Source: Shewanella sp. CG12_big_fil_rev_8_21_14_0_65_47_15 (GTDB taxonomy: Bacteria > Pseudomonadota > Gammaproteobacteria > Enterobacterales > Shewanellaceae). Taken from it: a DNA stretch of 64,000 bases. The number at the start of each line of letters is the position of its first letter. Position 1 is the stretch's first letter. The position numbers were made by a program, and so were the translations under genes. Positions 1 through 8,609 of the stretch are shown here, piece after piece. The notes below the pieces were generated by a model that saw only the letters and a list, made by a program, of their open reading frames with translations, had not been told where the DNA came from and made no database searches. The stretch covers positions 22,508-86,507 of the forward strand of contig NZ_PFGL01000063.1 in the NCBI RefSeq assembly GCF_002783505.1, read 5' to 3'.

Positions 1-289
1 AGGAATGCAGGTAGTTTTTATTGGTATCCTGCCAATTTTCAAAGGAGATCCCGAGTTTAAAGGTCGCATTCGTCGCAGCCATCACCTCTTGTTCTTTGAG
101 GCCGAGTAATCGATGAAAAATGTGCAATGTGGGAATTGTCGCTTCGCCCACGCCGACCGTACCAATTTCATCGGATTCGACCAGCACAATTTCTAAGTGT
201 TTGCCCATCAACTTAGTGAGCGCCGCAGCGGCCATCCATCCGGCTGTTCCGCCACCCGCTATCACGACTCTTTTTATGGCTGTTGTCAT
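1..289 (-). CDS. Tryptophan-halogenase-like FAD-dependent protein, N-terminal part (runs off the window)
   Basis: Only the first 96 codons are inside the window. The start ATG lies at 289-287. The protein opens with a dinucleotide-binding segment (GGGTAGW, residues 12-18) and has the halogenase signature GVGEATIP (46-53). A lysine at residue 78 in NATFK sits where the flavin-dependent tryptophan halogenases PrnA and RebH carry their catalytic lysine (family knowledge). It follows the cupin gene by 20 bases on the same strand, so it is probably the last or next member of the receptor-led operon. It is a different protein from the 543-residue halogenase-like gene upstream. The true substrate is unknown; in TonB-receptor clusters these proteins have not been tied to tryptophan chlorination. 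Confidence 0.9.
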   Translation of the reverse strand, partial: MTTAIKRVVIAGGGTAGWMAAAALTKLMGKHLEIVLVESDEIGTVGVGEATIPTLHIFHRLLGLKEQEVMAATNATFKLGISFENWQDTNKNYLHS

Positions 290-309
290 CGTTTATATCC
301 TCAATTGGG

Positions 310-1329
310 CTAACGTTTGAGCTTATTGGTTAAATCTGCCCGCAATTTTCGGGCGTTGACTTCATCGAGTGGGGTAGTCAGCATGCCTTGGGCTGCGCTA
401 GGAATATGCTCTTGATCGCCATCTTCATGGTCAAAAATATAGTGATCGAACAGGGCCTTCCACGCCTGACGTTGCGCCTTGGGTAAGGAGCGTAAACTTA
501 ACATCGCATGCAGTAAGGCATTATTGGGGCGACCAAGATAGCCGGGCGTATCTCGCCACCAATGGGTAATGAGCACATTAAAGCCATCCATTCCGCGCAC
601 ATGGTGCCACCACATACTGGGGATGAATAACACATCACCGGGTTCCAGTGCGGCGACTTGCGCGGCTTCCATCGCCTTGGCAAATTTAGGAAAGCGGTCA
701 AAATCGGGGTTATCCATATCGACTAGGCTAATATCTTGGCCGCCCGGGGCAAACTCCATTGGGCCAATATACAGATTGCTGATTTGCTCCGGCGGAAACA
801 GGGTAAAAGTGCGTCTACCGACGACATTGCAGGCTAAGTTATGGGGAAAGTCGAAATGGGCCGCGATACGAGTTTGATTGCCAAGCCAGATATTGGTGAG
901 CGGTGACAAAGGCGCAAGATTAAAACTATTATCGGCGCCAAGTCCAGGTAAGCACTGATTAATATCGGTTGAGCCCATATAAATACTGGCATCTTGCGGT
1001 TGAGATAGCTGGGTGAAGATTTGCCGCAGATCTAACTTACCCGCCTGATAATTAAACCCATCTAAAGTGTCGTTATAAAACACGCGGCCTCGATGTTCTG
1101 GCGCTAAATAATAGGCGGTGACGGGCATGCCTTTATAAAACTGGGCCAGATACTTCATCGCGCTATCGCTGGATTCAAGCCCTGCTTTCACTAAGGGCCA
1201 GTTTGCGCAAAGTCCTTTAAATACCAAAGGCTGCTCAGCGTCTTTAATCAGCGCGAGCATCTCCTCGGTTGAGCAGTTTTCAAGGTGTTTGACGACATTA
1301 GCTTTAGGTTCAATCAGATCAAGACTCAT
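310..1329 (-). CDS. Cupin-like (JmjC-type, cupin_8) domain protein
   Basis: A 339-residue soluble protein with no signal peptide. The core shows HFD (H158, D160) and later IPSMWWHHV (H242/H243), the HxD...H arrangement that binds Fe(II) in JmjC-like 2-oxoglutarate oxygenases. This suggests a hydroxylase or demethylase-like enzyme, but the substrate is unknown. It lies 13 bases after SapC and 20 bases before the second halogenase gene, all on the minus strand, so the genes are almost certainly co-transcribed. An AGG ribosome site precedes the ATG by 8 bases. Cupin, SapC and halogenase trios next to TonB-dependent receptors recur in Shewanella, Caulobacter and Xanthomonas carbohydrate clusters (from memory). 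Confidence 0.85.
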   Translation of the reverse strand: MSLDLIEPKANVVKHLENCSTEEMLALIKDAEQPLVFKGLCANWPLVKAGLESSDSAMKYLAQFYKGMPVTAYYLAPEHRGRVFYNDTLDGFNYQAGKLDLRQIFTQLSQPQDASIYMGSTDINQCLPGLGADNSFNLAPLSPLTNIWLGNQTRIAAHFDFPHNLACNVVGRRTFTLFPPEQISNLYIGPMEFAPGGQDISLVDMDNPDFDRFPKFAKAMEAAQVAALEPGDVLFIPSMWWHHVRGMDGFNVLITHWWRDTPGYLGRPNNALLHAMLSLRSLPKAQRQAWKALFDHYIFDHEDGDQEHIPSAAQGMLTTPLDEVNARKLRADLTNKLKR

Positions 1330-1342
1330 GGCTACGACCTAG

Positions 1343-2065
1343 TTAACCTTGCGCATTTTTAAGGTTAAGCAAGTCACGTACTCTTGCCTGTGAGGCCAAG
1401 GTCATGTAAATCGCCTCTAGGTAACCCTTAGCATGCAGTTGCGTGAGCACTTCTGCCGAGAGGGCCGCTAGCGTTTCTTCATTAATGGTATAGAAACCCA
1501 TCATTTGATGCTGGTGGCCATTGTCGAGCTTGATATCTAAGGTAAAGGATTCCAGCAACTTATGTTCGATAAGCAAATCGATAAAGTGCTTACTGTCGAT
1601 AAGCCCGTGGTGGATACCTTCCAGCATATCCCCAATGTCATCCAGATATTGCGTATTGCCACCATAGGGATGGAACAAAGCTTGGCCTTCGGTTGTGCTG
1701 ACTCTTGGGCTCGCCATATCGATATGTATGACCCTCTGTTTGCGCTCGACACCGTCTTCGCGCACGTTTTGCTGACCAATCAGAAACGGCTGACGACGTA
1801 GGGTGAGGGGAATATAAGACGCCTGCCAAGTGCCATTATTTAGGAACAGATTCTCATTATGTTGGAAACCATAAAGCGCCACCGCAAAGAGCTGGCCTGT
1901 GGTCTGATCCTTTTGGAAAAAAATCGGATAATACGCCTGTACGCTGCGAAACTCCGCCGGAAAGGTGACACTGAACCAGACATTATCGCCGTACTTAGCA
2001 CTACGCTCAGTAATAATTTTAATATCTTTATGATCTACGCTATTAAGTAATACGTGTTGGCTCAT
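1343..2065 (-). CDS. SapC family protein
   Basis: A 240-residue protein resembling the SapC family. It has the conserved N-terminal half with WFSVTFPAEFRSVQ and YYPIFFQKD, the segment around ALYGFQHNENLF, and a C-terminal half with a stretch reading MMGFYTINEE. There is no signal peptide or membrane segment. SapC was named after an S-layer-associated gene, but its biochemical role is not established. Here it sits between a tryptophan-halogenase-like gene (58 bases upstream) and the cupin gene (13 bases downstream). That supports a role as accessory to the TonB-receptor sugar system. AGG lies 8 bases before the ATG. Confidence 0.85.
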   Translation of the reverse strand: MSQHVLLNSVDHKDIKIITERSAKYGDNVWFSVTFPAEFRSVQAYYPIFFQKDQTTGQLFAVALYGFQHNENLFLNNGTWQASYIPLTLRRQPFLIGQQNVREDGVERKQRVIHIDMASPRVSTTEGQALFHPYGGNTQYLDDIGDMLEGIHHGLIDSKHFIDLLIEHKLLESFTLDIKLDNGHQHQMMGFYTINEETLAALSAEVLTQLHAKGYLEAIYMTLASQARVRDLLNLKNAQG

Positions 2066-2123
2066 AGGGTTACCTTTGTCCTTTGTTGGTTCTCACTGCC
2101 GCGAGTTATTCTTGTTATTTGTG

Positions 2124-3755
2124 TTAAATCTTAGAAAAACCAAATTGCCTGACCTTGTTTAACAGGTCGCGATTGTTCGGAAGACTCTGGCTCAATGCAT
2201 TAATCTTTTTTTGATTCTCGCTAAAAAGTCTTTGGGCGACTTGCTGTTGCGACGGTTTGATATGAGTCGGTAGGGCAGTATGAAAGCCCATTCCATAAAG
2301 TACATATTGGAAACTTGCCGCCGGAAATAAGGGTTCTTTATAGCTAATATCGTGACTGCTTGGCGCTTGATAACGCCATAGGTCGAGTTGCTGCTGTAAT
2401 CTTTCAGGAATGGATGCGGTGTCCCGGTGATCGCGCCAGTAACCATCCACTTCGCGTCGACTCACGACATAATGCAGTTTCAAAAAATCGATGATTTGCT
2501 GCCAGTGGCGCTCGTAGCGTTCATTCACTCGCTGGGCAATTGTATCCATCACGCCGCGATGCGTTGGCAGTTGTGTGGCTAAGGTATTTGCCGTCCATTC
2601 CACTAAAGCCAATGCCGATGCTTCTAAAGGTTCAATGAAGCCTGCCGCCATGCCGATGGCAATACAGTTGTTTTGCCAGCATTTTGCATGGTAGCCAGGG
2701 TTGATATTCAGCTTTCGATATTCTTGTTTACGACTATCAACTGCGTTGCTGGATGCCGATTGAGGCTTGGTTGATGTGTCATTGGCTAAATAGGCTCTCA
2801 AGGTTTGTTCTGCCTCGTCATCGCTACAATGGGCCGATGAATAGACATAACCCACGCCTTTGCGAGTCGGTAAACCTATATCCCAGATCCAGCCATTGGG
2901 CTGCGCCGTCGAGAGTGTGCATGAGGCGATAGGGCTATTTTCTTCGGCATAGGGGACTTGTATTGCTAAGGCGCTGTCGTTAAACAGCACAGCTTTTTGG
3001 CAGAGGAAGGGCACGTTAAAATGCTCGCCCAGCAGCAATGATTTAGTGCCAGAACAATCGACAAACATATCCCCTAAGATCACGCCATGTTCTTTGGTCG
3101 CAAGGCTTTCGATATCGCCATTGGGATGACTGTGAACCTGAGTGACATGATCACGAATATACTTGATCCCCAGTTTTTCGGTGCAATGCTGCATTAACAG
3201 CTGACTAAATTTTCCCGCATCTAAGTGATAGCCGTAATTGTTTTGAAAATGATATTCAGGCGTCGCAATGGTTTTCGGTGCCAGCCCTAACTGAGTCAGC
3301 GCATCTTGGTTGGATACCGCATGGGCAAAACTGACCTTGTCACTGTGGGGTAACCAAAAGGGACACAAATCTAACTCTTGATGGCCATGGGGCAGGCTAA
3401 AGGGGTGTATATATTGGTTGGAACCGAATGGGTTAGTGTGTTCAGTATCGTCGTGCTGCCAGTGAATAAAGCGTGAGCCTTGCTTGAAACTCGCGTCGCA
3501 TTGGCGGATAAATTCGGTTTCGCTGATGCCGATTTTATCTAAGGTGTTACGCATCGAAGGCCAAGTGCCTTCGCCGACGCCGATAGTGGCAACATCGGGG
3601 GATTCTATCAATGTGATATCGAGTCTAGGAGAGTGCGCAAGCTGGCCTTTATCGACATTATGCTCGGCGGCCAAAAGAGCTGCGGTTATCCAACCGGCTG
3701 TGCCGCCACCGACAATGACAATCTTATTAATGGCTGTGTGAGTTGCTTGCTGCAT
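2124..3755 (-). CDS. Tryptophan-halogenase-like flavoprotein
   Basis: A full-length 543-residue FAD-dependent halogenase homologue. Seen in the sequence: GGGTAGW (17-23) for FAD binding, GVGEGTWPS (59-67) in place of the usual GVGEATIP, lysine 91 in DASFK at the likely catalytic-lysine position, and WIWDIGLP (289-296), the WxWxI element that marks halogenases against monooxygenases. A C-terminal half with FIEPLEASA is also present. Families of this kind are flavin-dependent and need a separate flavin reductase, and none is encoded nearby. It is the first gene after the TonB receptor, 248 bases downstream of it. A role in modifying a sugar, peptide or receptor component is possible but unproven. 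Confidence 0.9.
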   Translation of the reverse strand: MQQATHTAINKIVIVGGGTAGWITAALLAAEHNVDKGQLAHSPRLDITLIESPDVATIGVGEGTWPSMRNTLDKIGISETEFIRQCDASFKQGSRFIHWQHDDTEHTNPFGSNQYIHPFSLPHGHQELDLCPFWLPHSDKVSFAHAVSNQDALTQLGLAPKTIATPEYHFQNNYGYHLDAGKFSQLLMQHCTEKLGIKYIRDHVTQVHSHPNGDIESLATKEHGVILGDMFVDCSGTKSLLLGEHFNVPFLCQKAVLFNDSALAIQVPYAEENSPIASCTLSTAQPNGWIWDIGLPTRKGVGYVYSSAHCSDDEAEQTLRAYLANDTSTKPQSASSNAVDSRKQEYRKLNINPGYHAKCWQNNCIAIGMAAGFIEPLEASALALVEWTANTLATQLPTHRGVMDTIAQRVNERYERHWQQIIDFLKLHYVVSRREVDGYWRDHRDTASIPERLQQQLDLWRYQAPSSHDISYKEPLFPAASFQYVLYGMGFHTALPTHIKPSQQQVAQRLFSENQKKINALSQSLPNNRDLLNKVRQFGFSKI

Positions 3756-4003
3756 ATTGAATGCCTAATCTTTTATTGTTGTTTATGAAAGGCTTTTATA
3801 TTTTTTCGTTACCACTAACGCGGTTAACGCTTGCGTTAGGATTGAATAGTTTTACTGCGATTTCCAGTATTTATTTTGCGCATATTGACTAAAAAGAGCG
3901 GCTACCTCCGTGTAGCCTGCCGTCATCCTGATAAAAATGAGGCATCTATGGCATACCTCACACGACCTTAGGGTAAAGATCTGTTGCTCTTTAACTAGTA
4001 CGA
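3756..4003. other. Spacer between TonB-receptor gene and halogenase gene
   Basis: No gene is seen. A hairpin GGCTAC/GTAGCC with a 6-base loop lies at 3900-3917. Read on the minus strand it is followed after four bases by TTTTT, so it could act as a weak attenuator that lowers halogenase/SapC expression relative to the receptor. A second imperfect palindrome, CTAACGC...GCGTTAG, lies around 3816-3840. Confidence 0.4.
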
Positions 4004-7000
4004 CTAGAAAGTGTAACGTGCACCTATACTGTAACGCGCTCCAGTCTGGGTGTAGTTCAACACTTGTTCCGTCGCACGACCATGTACACGGGTGGCTTCA
4101 TTGGTGATGTTTAAGCCTTCAATGAAGATGGTTAAACCTTCAACCGCTTCAACGTCGTAGCCTATGTTAAAGTCCACCTGTGAATAGGCTTCGGTATATT
4201 GAGGGTTAGCCCCCGTGCCTTGGCCTGTTGAATTTAGGAACTCATCACGCCAGTTGTAGGCGATACGAGCCGAAAAACCATAGTTTTCATAGATACCGAC
4301 TAAGTTTGCGGTATCGCTGATCCCTAAAATCACGTTCTGAGTAGCATCACCTGGGCGGCCTAAGTTAAAGTTATCGTAGCTGTCCCCCGCATCCACCATA
4401 GTGTAGTTGGCTTGGAGACCAAATCCTGATTCACCAAAGAAGTGCTGGATAGAAAACTCCCAACCATCGATCACATTGCTTAAATCACTGTTAGTTGGGT
4501 TGGTAATAAGAAAGTTTAGCGCTGGATCACCTGGGTTACCGGTGATCTCGATGTTGCCGTTATCAGGGTTGAGCGTCACATTCGGATCGGTTGCACCGTA
4601 TTTGTCATAAATCCATTGACGTTGCTGAATCGCAGTAGTGGCACCTGCCGCAATGGCTTCATCAACATACTTGCCATGTGCTGGATCCGGAATGTTGTAG
4701 ATGTCTGAGTTTTCAGGGTTGCTGCTGATAAAGTTAGTCACATCTTTACGGAAATAACCGATTGAGACATAACTGGCATCGTTGTAATACCATTCAGTCG
4801 ACAGGTCGTAGTTCGTTGACTCGAGTGGTAACAGACTTGGATTACCCGCCGAGCCGCTACCACCGTTGCGATAGGCAAGCGTTCCTACTGTGGTGCCACC
4901 TTGAATAGAGGTGTAATCAGGACGACCAATCGTTTGGCTAAAGGCGGCGCGGACGAACACATCTTCCAGCATTTCAATATTAAAATTGAAGCTGGGTAAC
5001 AGGTAATCGTAATCACCCTTTTGAGTCTGATAAACGCGATTATTATCTACCGAGCTGGTTACTGCTATTTCAGATTCTGCAATCCAAGTTGCTGTATCAT
5101 AAGAGGAAACGACAGAAGTGGATTCAACGTCAGTTTTTTCATAGCGTAAGCCAAAATGCACATCGTAGGGCATATTGGCAATTTCGCTGGCGAAATTATA
5201 TTGGATATAGGCAGATTGAGATTTTTCTTCAGTGAAACGGTCAGTGCCTTTGGAGTAATCAGTTGAAGGGCAGAAGCCATTACCACAATCACCCACTATG
5301 CTGGTTGCATAGAGTTCTGCGGCGCGGGCGCGAACCGCCGCAAAGTCCCACAGGAACATAGTGTTTAACGGATCCGTCGATGCATTGCCGTTATAACCTG
5401 CGAAATTACCTTGGGAGCCATCGAATTTATCGATAACCGAACTGGTTGGGAACCAAGCGGCGTCTAAATCGCCGGCTGCACCAACGCCACCCCAGTCGTT
5501 ACGTTGAATATCAACCTGTTGGGAGTGGTTATTCACGTCTGACATCGCAATACCAAAATCGATACTGCCCGCCTCGGCTAAATCATATTTACCCGACATT
5601 TGCAGCTGTTCAATTTCGGAGCGATTGACGGCATTGGTGAAGGTTGAACCGGTCACGCGCATATCTTCTGGGCGAACCGCATTTCCACCCCCGACGGCGA
5701 GCACTGGGACATCGCCGCTAAAATCGGTCGCTGCACTGGTACGAATAAAGGCGGCGGTACTGAGGTTGCTTGAGCTGCCATTGACATTGTTAGGCGTGCG
5801 TTCGGCGTAGGAGTTATGGTAATCCAAGTTTAAGGTCAGATTATCACTGGCTTCCCAGGCTAAGTTAAAACCGAGTGAGCCACTTTGGTCGCGGGTGCCG
5901 TAATCGCCAGCAGCCATTGAAAGATCGGCTGGTGCATCGTAGGTTTCGGAATACACGAGTGGTGATGAGACAGGGCCGTCACTCCAAGTACTTTCTTGGG
6001 TTGGCACAAAGTTAAACCATGCCGAGACGTCGTGGGACTGAGTATCTATGTCGTTACGCATGTAAGTGTAATCGAGCGTTGCGCGCAGCGAATCAATCGG
6101 CTCGTATTGCAGCACTAATTGACCGTTTGTGCGTTTGCGTTGCTGTTCTTCAAAACGGTAAATCGTGGTTTGTGGCACGCTATACACGTCATCATCACCC
6201 GGACGATTGACTTGACTGTCGTTTTTTGGAACGCCGCCCCATTCTGCATTGCTACCGCTGTAATCTTGGTCAACGATACCTGGGAAGCTGCGCCAACCGG
6301 TACCGACTTGAGCCTGCTGATTACCACTTTCCCTTTCTTGATAGCTACCTGAGATAGAAATCCCAAATTTATCATCGTCAAAGGTGTTGGAGTACAAGCC
6401 TGAAATTTCAGGTGTAGTAGAGCCTTTATCCGTGGATGAGTCATCAACGGCCTTTACACCGAAAGTCGCCTTCATGCCTGGCGAGCTTAGCGGTCTATGG
6501 GTGAGTACATTGATCGTGGCGCCAATACCGCCCGTTGGATTTTCCGCCTTAGCGGTTTTCTCCACTTCCACCGCACTGATGGCTTCTGAGGCTATGTTGG
6601 CAAAATCGAATGAGCGAGAGCCTGTGGTGACCGGCATTTGACGTCCGTTCAACAATACTAAGTTTTGATCGGCACCAAAACCACGGACCGACACTCGGCT
6701 ACCTTCACCGTTTTGACGGTCGATTGATACGCCAGAAATACGCTGTAGTGATTCAGCTAAGTTACTGTCGGGGAATTTACCGATATCTTCGGCGTTAATG
6801 GCATCAACAATGCCTTCTGAGCTGCGTTTTACGTCCATCGAACGGACTAAACTACCGCGGATCCCTGTTACTTGAATAACTTCAATATTTTCTTCTTTTT
6901 TGTCAGCATCGGCTGCATGGGCAGGCATCATAGATCCCATGCCTAAGACTAGCGAAAGGCTAGTGGCCAATCTGGTTTTTCTAAATGTTCTAAGTTCCAT
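4004..7000 (-). CDS. TonB-dependent outer-membrane receptor, probably for beta-glucosides
   Basis: A 998-residue receptor of the large TonB_Xanth_Caul type. A signal peptide ends near PAHA (about residue 29) and a TonB-box-like stretch IEVIQVTG (39-46) follows. The plug domain includes ISGVSIDRQNGEGSRVSVRG and NQNLVLLNGRQ-type segments. The remainder is a 22-strand-type barrel ending in the outer-membrane signature YTF with C-terminal Phe. It would bring oligosaccharides across the outer membrane using TonB energy. Substrate assignment is by context: it heads the halogenase/SapC/cupin train and is next to a LacI repressor, a GH1 and a GH3 glucosidase. GGGGAG sits 6 bases before the ATG, and a LacI-type palindrome lies about 105-125 bases upstream. 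Confidence 0.93.
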   Translation of the reverse strand: MELRTFRKTRLATSLSLVLGMGSMMPAHAADADKKEENIEVIQVTGIRGSLVRSMDVKRSSEGIVDAINAEDIGKFPDSNLAESLQRISGVSIDRQNGEGSRVSVRGFGADQNLVLLNGRQMPVTTGSRSFDFANIASEAISAVEVEKTAKAENPTGGIGATINVLTHRPLSSPGMKATFGVKAVDDSSTDKGSTTPEISGLYSNTFDDDKFGISISGSYQERESGNQQAQVGTGWRSFPGIVDQDYSGSNAEWGGVPKNDSQVNRPGDDDVYSVPQTTIYRFEEQQRKRTNGQLVLQYEPIDSLRATLDYTYMRNDIDTQSHDVSAWFNFVPTQESTWSDGPVSSPLVYSETYDAPADLSMAAGDYGTRDQSGSLGFNLAWEASDNLTLNLDYHNSYAERTPNNVNGSSSNLSTAAFIRTSAATDFSGDVPVLAVGGGNAVRPEDMRVTGSTFTNAVNRSEIEQLQMSGKYDLAEAGSIDFGIAMSDVNNHSQQVDIQRNDWGGVGAAGDLDAAWFPTSSVIDKFDGSQGNFAGYNGNASTDPLNTMFLWDFAAVRARAAELYATSIVGDCGNGFCPSTDYSKGTDRFTEEKSQSAYIQYNFASEIANMPYDVHFGLRYEKTDVESTSVVSSYDTATWIAESEIAVTSSVDNNRVYQTQKGDYDYLLPSFNFNIEMLEDVFVRAAFSQTIGRPDYTSIQGGTTVGTLAYRNGGSGSAGNPSLLPLESTNYDLSTEWYYNDASYVSIGYFRKDVTNFISSNPENSDIYNIPDPAHGKYVDEAIAAGATTAIQQRQWIYDKYGATDPNVTLNPDNGNIEITGNPGDPALNFLITNPTNSDLSNVIDGWEFSIQHFFGESGFGLQANYTMVDAGDSYDNFNLGRPGDATQNVILGISDTANLVGIYENYGFSARIAYNWRDEFLNSTGQGTGANPQYTEAYSQVDFNIGYDVEAVEGLTIFIEGLNITNEATRVHGRATEQVLNYTQTGARYSIGARYTF

Positions 7001-7543
7001 CTACATCTCCCCGTTGAGTAGATATTCAGGCTACAACTCTCTGATTTTGTTTTTGGGTAGAACAAATTATGTACAGCTTGCTCATATTCTTGTTCGAGTT
7101 AGGTTTATGTAAGCGCTTACATAAAGCTAATTTAAATTATCCATAGAGTCAACGGTAAGTTACTTTAATGTTGCAATATAATGCTGTTTTTGTTGGTCGC
7201 CATATTTTAACTCATTGTTTTAAAATATAAATAGATCTATTTTCTGTTACATATTTATGATGCTATTGGTGATAAATAGGGGCTAAATCTGCTTAATGAC
7301 ATTTGAAATAGCATTTTTACGCTAGGGTGAATGCTTAAATTCAAGGGATATCTTGTGCGAGTGAAGAATATTGAGCGAGTTTTACTTGGCTTTTGGTACC
7401 GTTTTTTAAACTGTTTTTGAACCGAACTTGTTCACTTGTGCCCGTAAAATATAGCAAGAAGGTGCAGTGCCTTACCCATGGAAACGGCTCATTAGAGCAG
7501 CTCGAATACATGATCTGGCTAGGGCAGTACTCGCCTTAATGAT
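7001..7543. other. Receptor upstream region
   Basis: This AT-rich spacer of about 540 bases separates the receptor start from the end of the repressor gene. Apart from the LacI-type palindrome near the receptor no gene or RNA was recognised. The receptor promoter should lie between about 7030 and 7140, but I could not fix its -10 and -35 boxes with confidence. Confidence 0.5.
7104..7125. promoter_or_regulatory. LacI-family operator (perfect palindrome) upstream of the TonB receptor
   Basis: A perfect 22-bp palindrome whose inner 20 bases read TTATGTAAGCGCTTACATAA. The centre AAGCGCTT is the hallmark of LacI/GalR-family operators. It lies 104-125 bases ahead of the receptor start codon and about 420 bases from the end of the LacI-family gene, so the local regulator is its likely ligand. 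Confidence 0.85.
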
Positions 7544-8551
7544 TTAACTATTTACGAGCTTAATTGCTGAATCTCTTACAAATAATGAGGGTGTGAAGCG
7601 GCTAATAATCTCCACATCGGTTTTATTGTATACGTGCTTTAGTACCCAGAGCGCCGCCATTTTACCCATTTCATGGATGGGGTTACTGACTGAGGTGAGC
7701 TTAGGGGAAATATACTGGGGAAACGGGATATTATCGTAGCCCATGAAGGATAAGTCTTCAGGCACCTTCACCCCTTGTTCAAGGCAGGTTGAAATCGCTC
7801 CCGATGCCATTTGATCATTGGCGCAAATCACCGCAGTAAACGGCCGTTGTAGGCTGAGTAAATGTCGCATGCCATCGCAACCGCTCGACTCTTTAAACGT
7901 CCCTTCGTAGAACAGCTCACTCTCATAGGGAATGGCCGATTCGGTGAGCGCTTTTTTATGGCCCATCAGGCGCTGCCTAGCATCTAGTTTGAATAAAGGC
8001 CCTGATATATAAGCAATATGTTTATGCCCTAACGACAACATATGCTGAGTCGCGAGGTAACCGCCAAGCTCGTTATCGAGGTAAATACAGCGTTCACGTA
8101 TGGCGGCAACATAGCGGTTAATCAGTACGATTGGCGTGCTGCGCTTACAGAGATCGATAAGGTAGTCATCTGAAACCGCTTCCACATCGATAATTAATGC
8201 ATCACAGCCGCGATCCAGTAAAAATTGCACCGCATCCTTTTCTAGGGATTCATTACTTTTACCCGCGGCAATAATGACGTGTTTACCCGCATCACGCAGG
8301 GCATCTTCAATTTCAGTCATCATAGGCCCATAAAACGGGCCATCCAATTGTGATACTAGGACGCCCACACTATTTGAGCAGTTGGACGCTAATGATTGGG
8401 CTATCGCATTGGGGCGATAGTCCAACTGAGTCATAGCGTCTAATACCTTTTGTTTGGTTTTTTCACTGACATTGGTGTTTTTATTCATTACCCTTGACAC
8501 AGTCGCAAGTGACACGCCTGCAAGTACCGAAACGTCGTAAATAGTGGCCAT
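7544..8551 (-). CDS. bglR: LacI-family transcriptional repressor of the beta-glucoside cluster
   Basis: 335 residues. The N-terminus is a textbook LacI helix-turn-helix and hinge (TIYDVSVLAGVSLATVSRVM, residues 3-22; hinge around YRPNAIAQSLA). It is followed by a periplasmic-binding-protein-like effector domain (residues about 60-330) with DALIIDVEAVS and the conserved MGYDNIPFPQYISP segment. It probably binds the AAGCGCTT palindromes in the cluster and releases them on binding a beta-glucoside or its product. It is encoded 58 bases downstream of the symporter gene on the same strand, so it may be transcribed with bglA and the symporter. The symbol follows usage for Shewanella beta-glucoside clusters and rests on context. 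Confidence 0.88.
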   Translation of the reverse strand: MATIYDVSVLAGVSLATVSRVMNKNTNVSEKTKQKVLDAMTQLDYRPNAIAQSLASNCSNSVGVLVSQLDGPFYGPMMTEIEDALRDAGKHVIIAAGKSNESLEKDAVQFLLDRGCDALIIDVEAVSDDYLIDLCKRSTPIVLINRYVAAIRERCIYLDNELGGYLATQHMLSLGHKHIAYISGPLFKLDARQRLMGHKKALTESAIPYESELFYEGTFKESSGCDGMRHLLSLQRPFTAVICANDQMASGAISTCLEQGVKVPEDLSFMGYDNIPFPQYISPKLTSVSNPIHEMGKMAALWVLKHVYNKTDVEIISRFTPSLFVRDSAIKLVNS

Positions 8552-8609
8552 ATCGTCTCAAATTAGAGGGACTGAAAAGTACAATGCCTTGAAGATTAGC
8601 ATATTTTTA

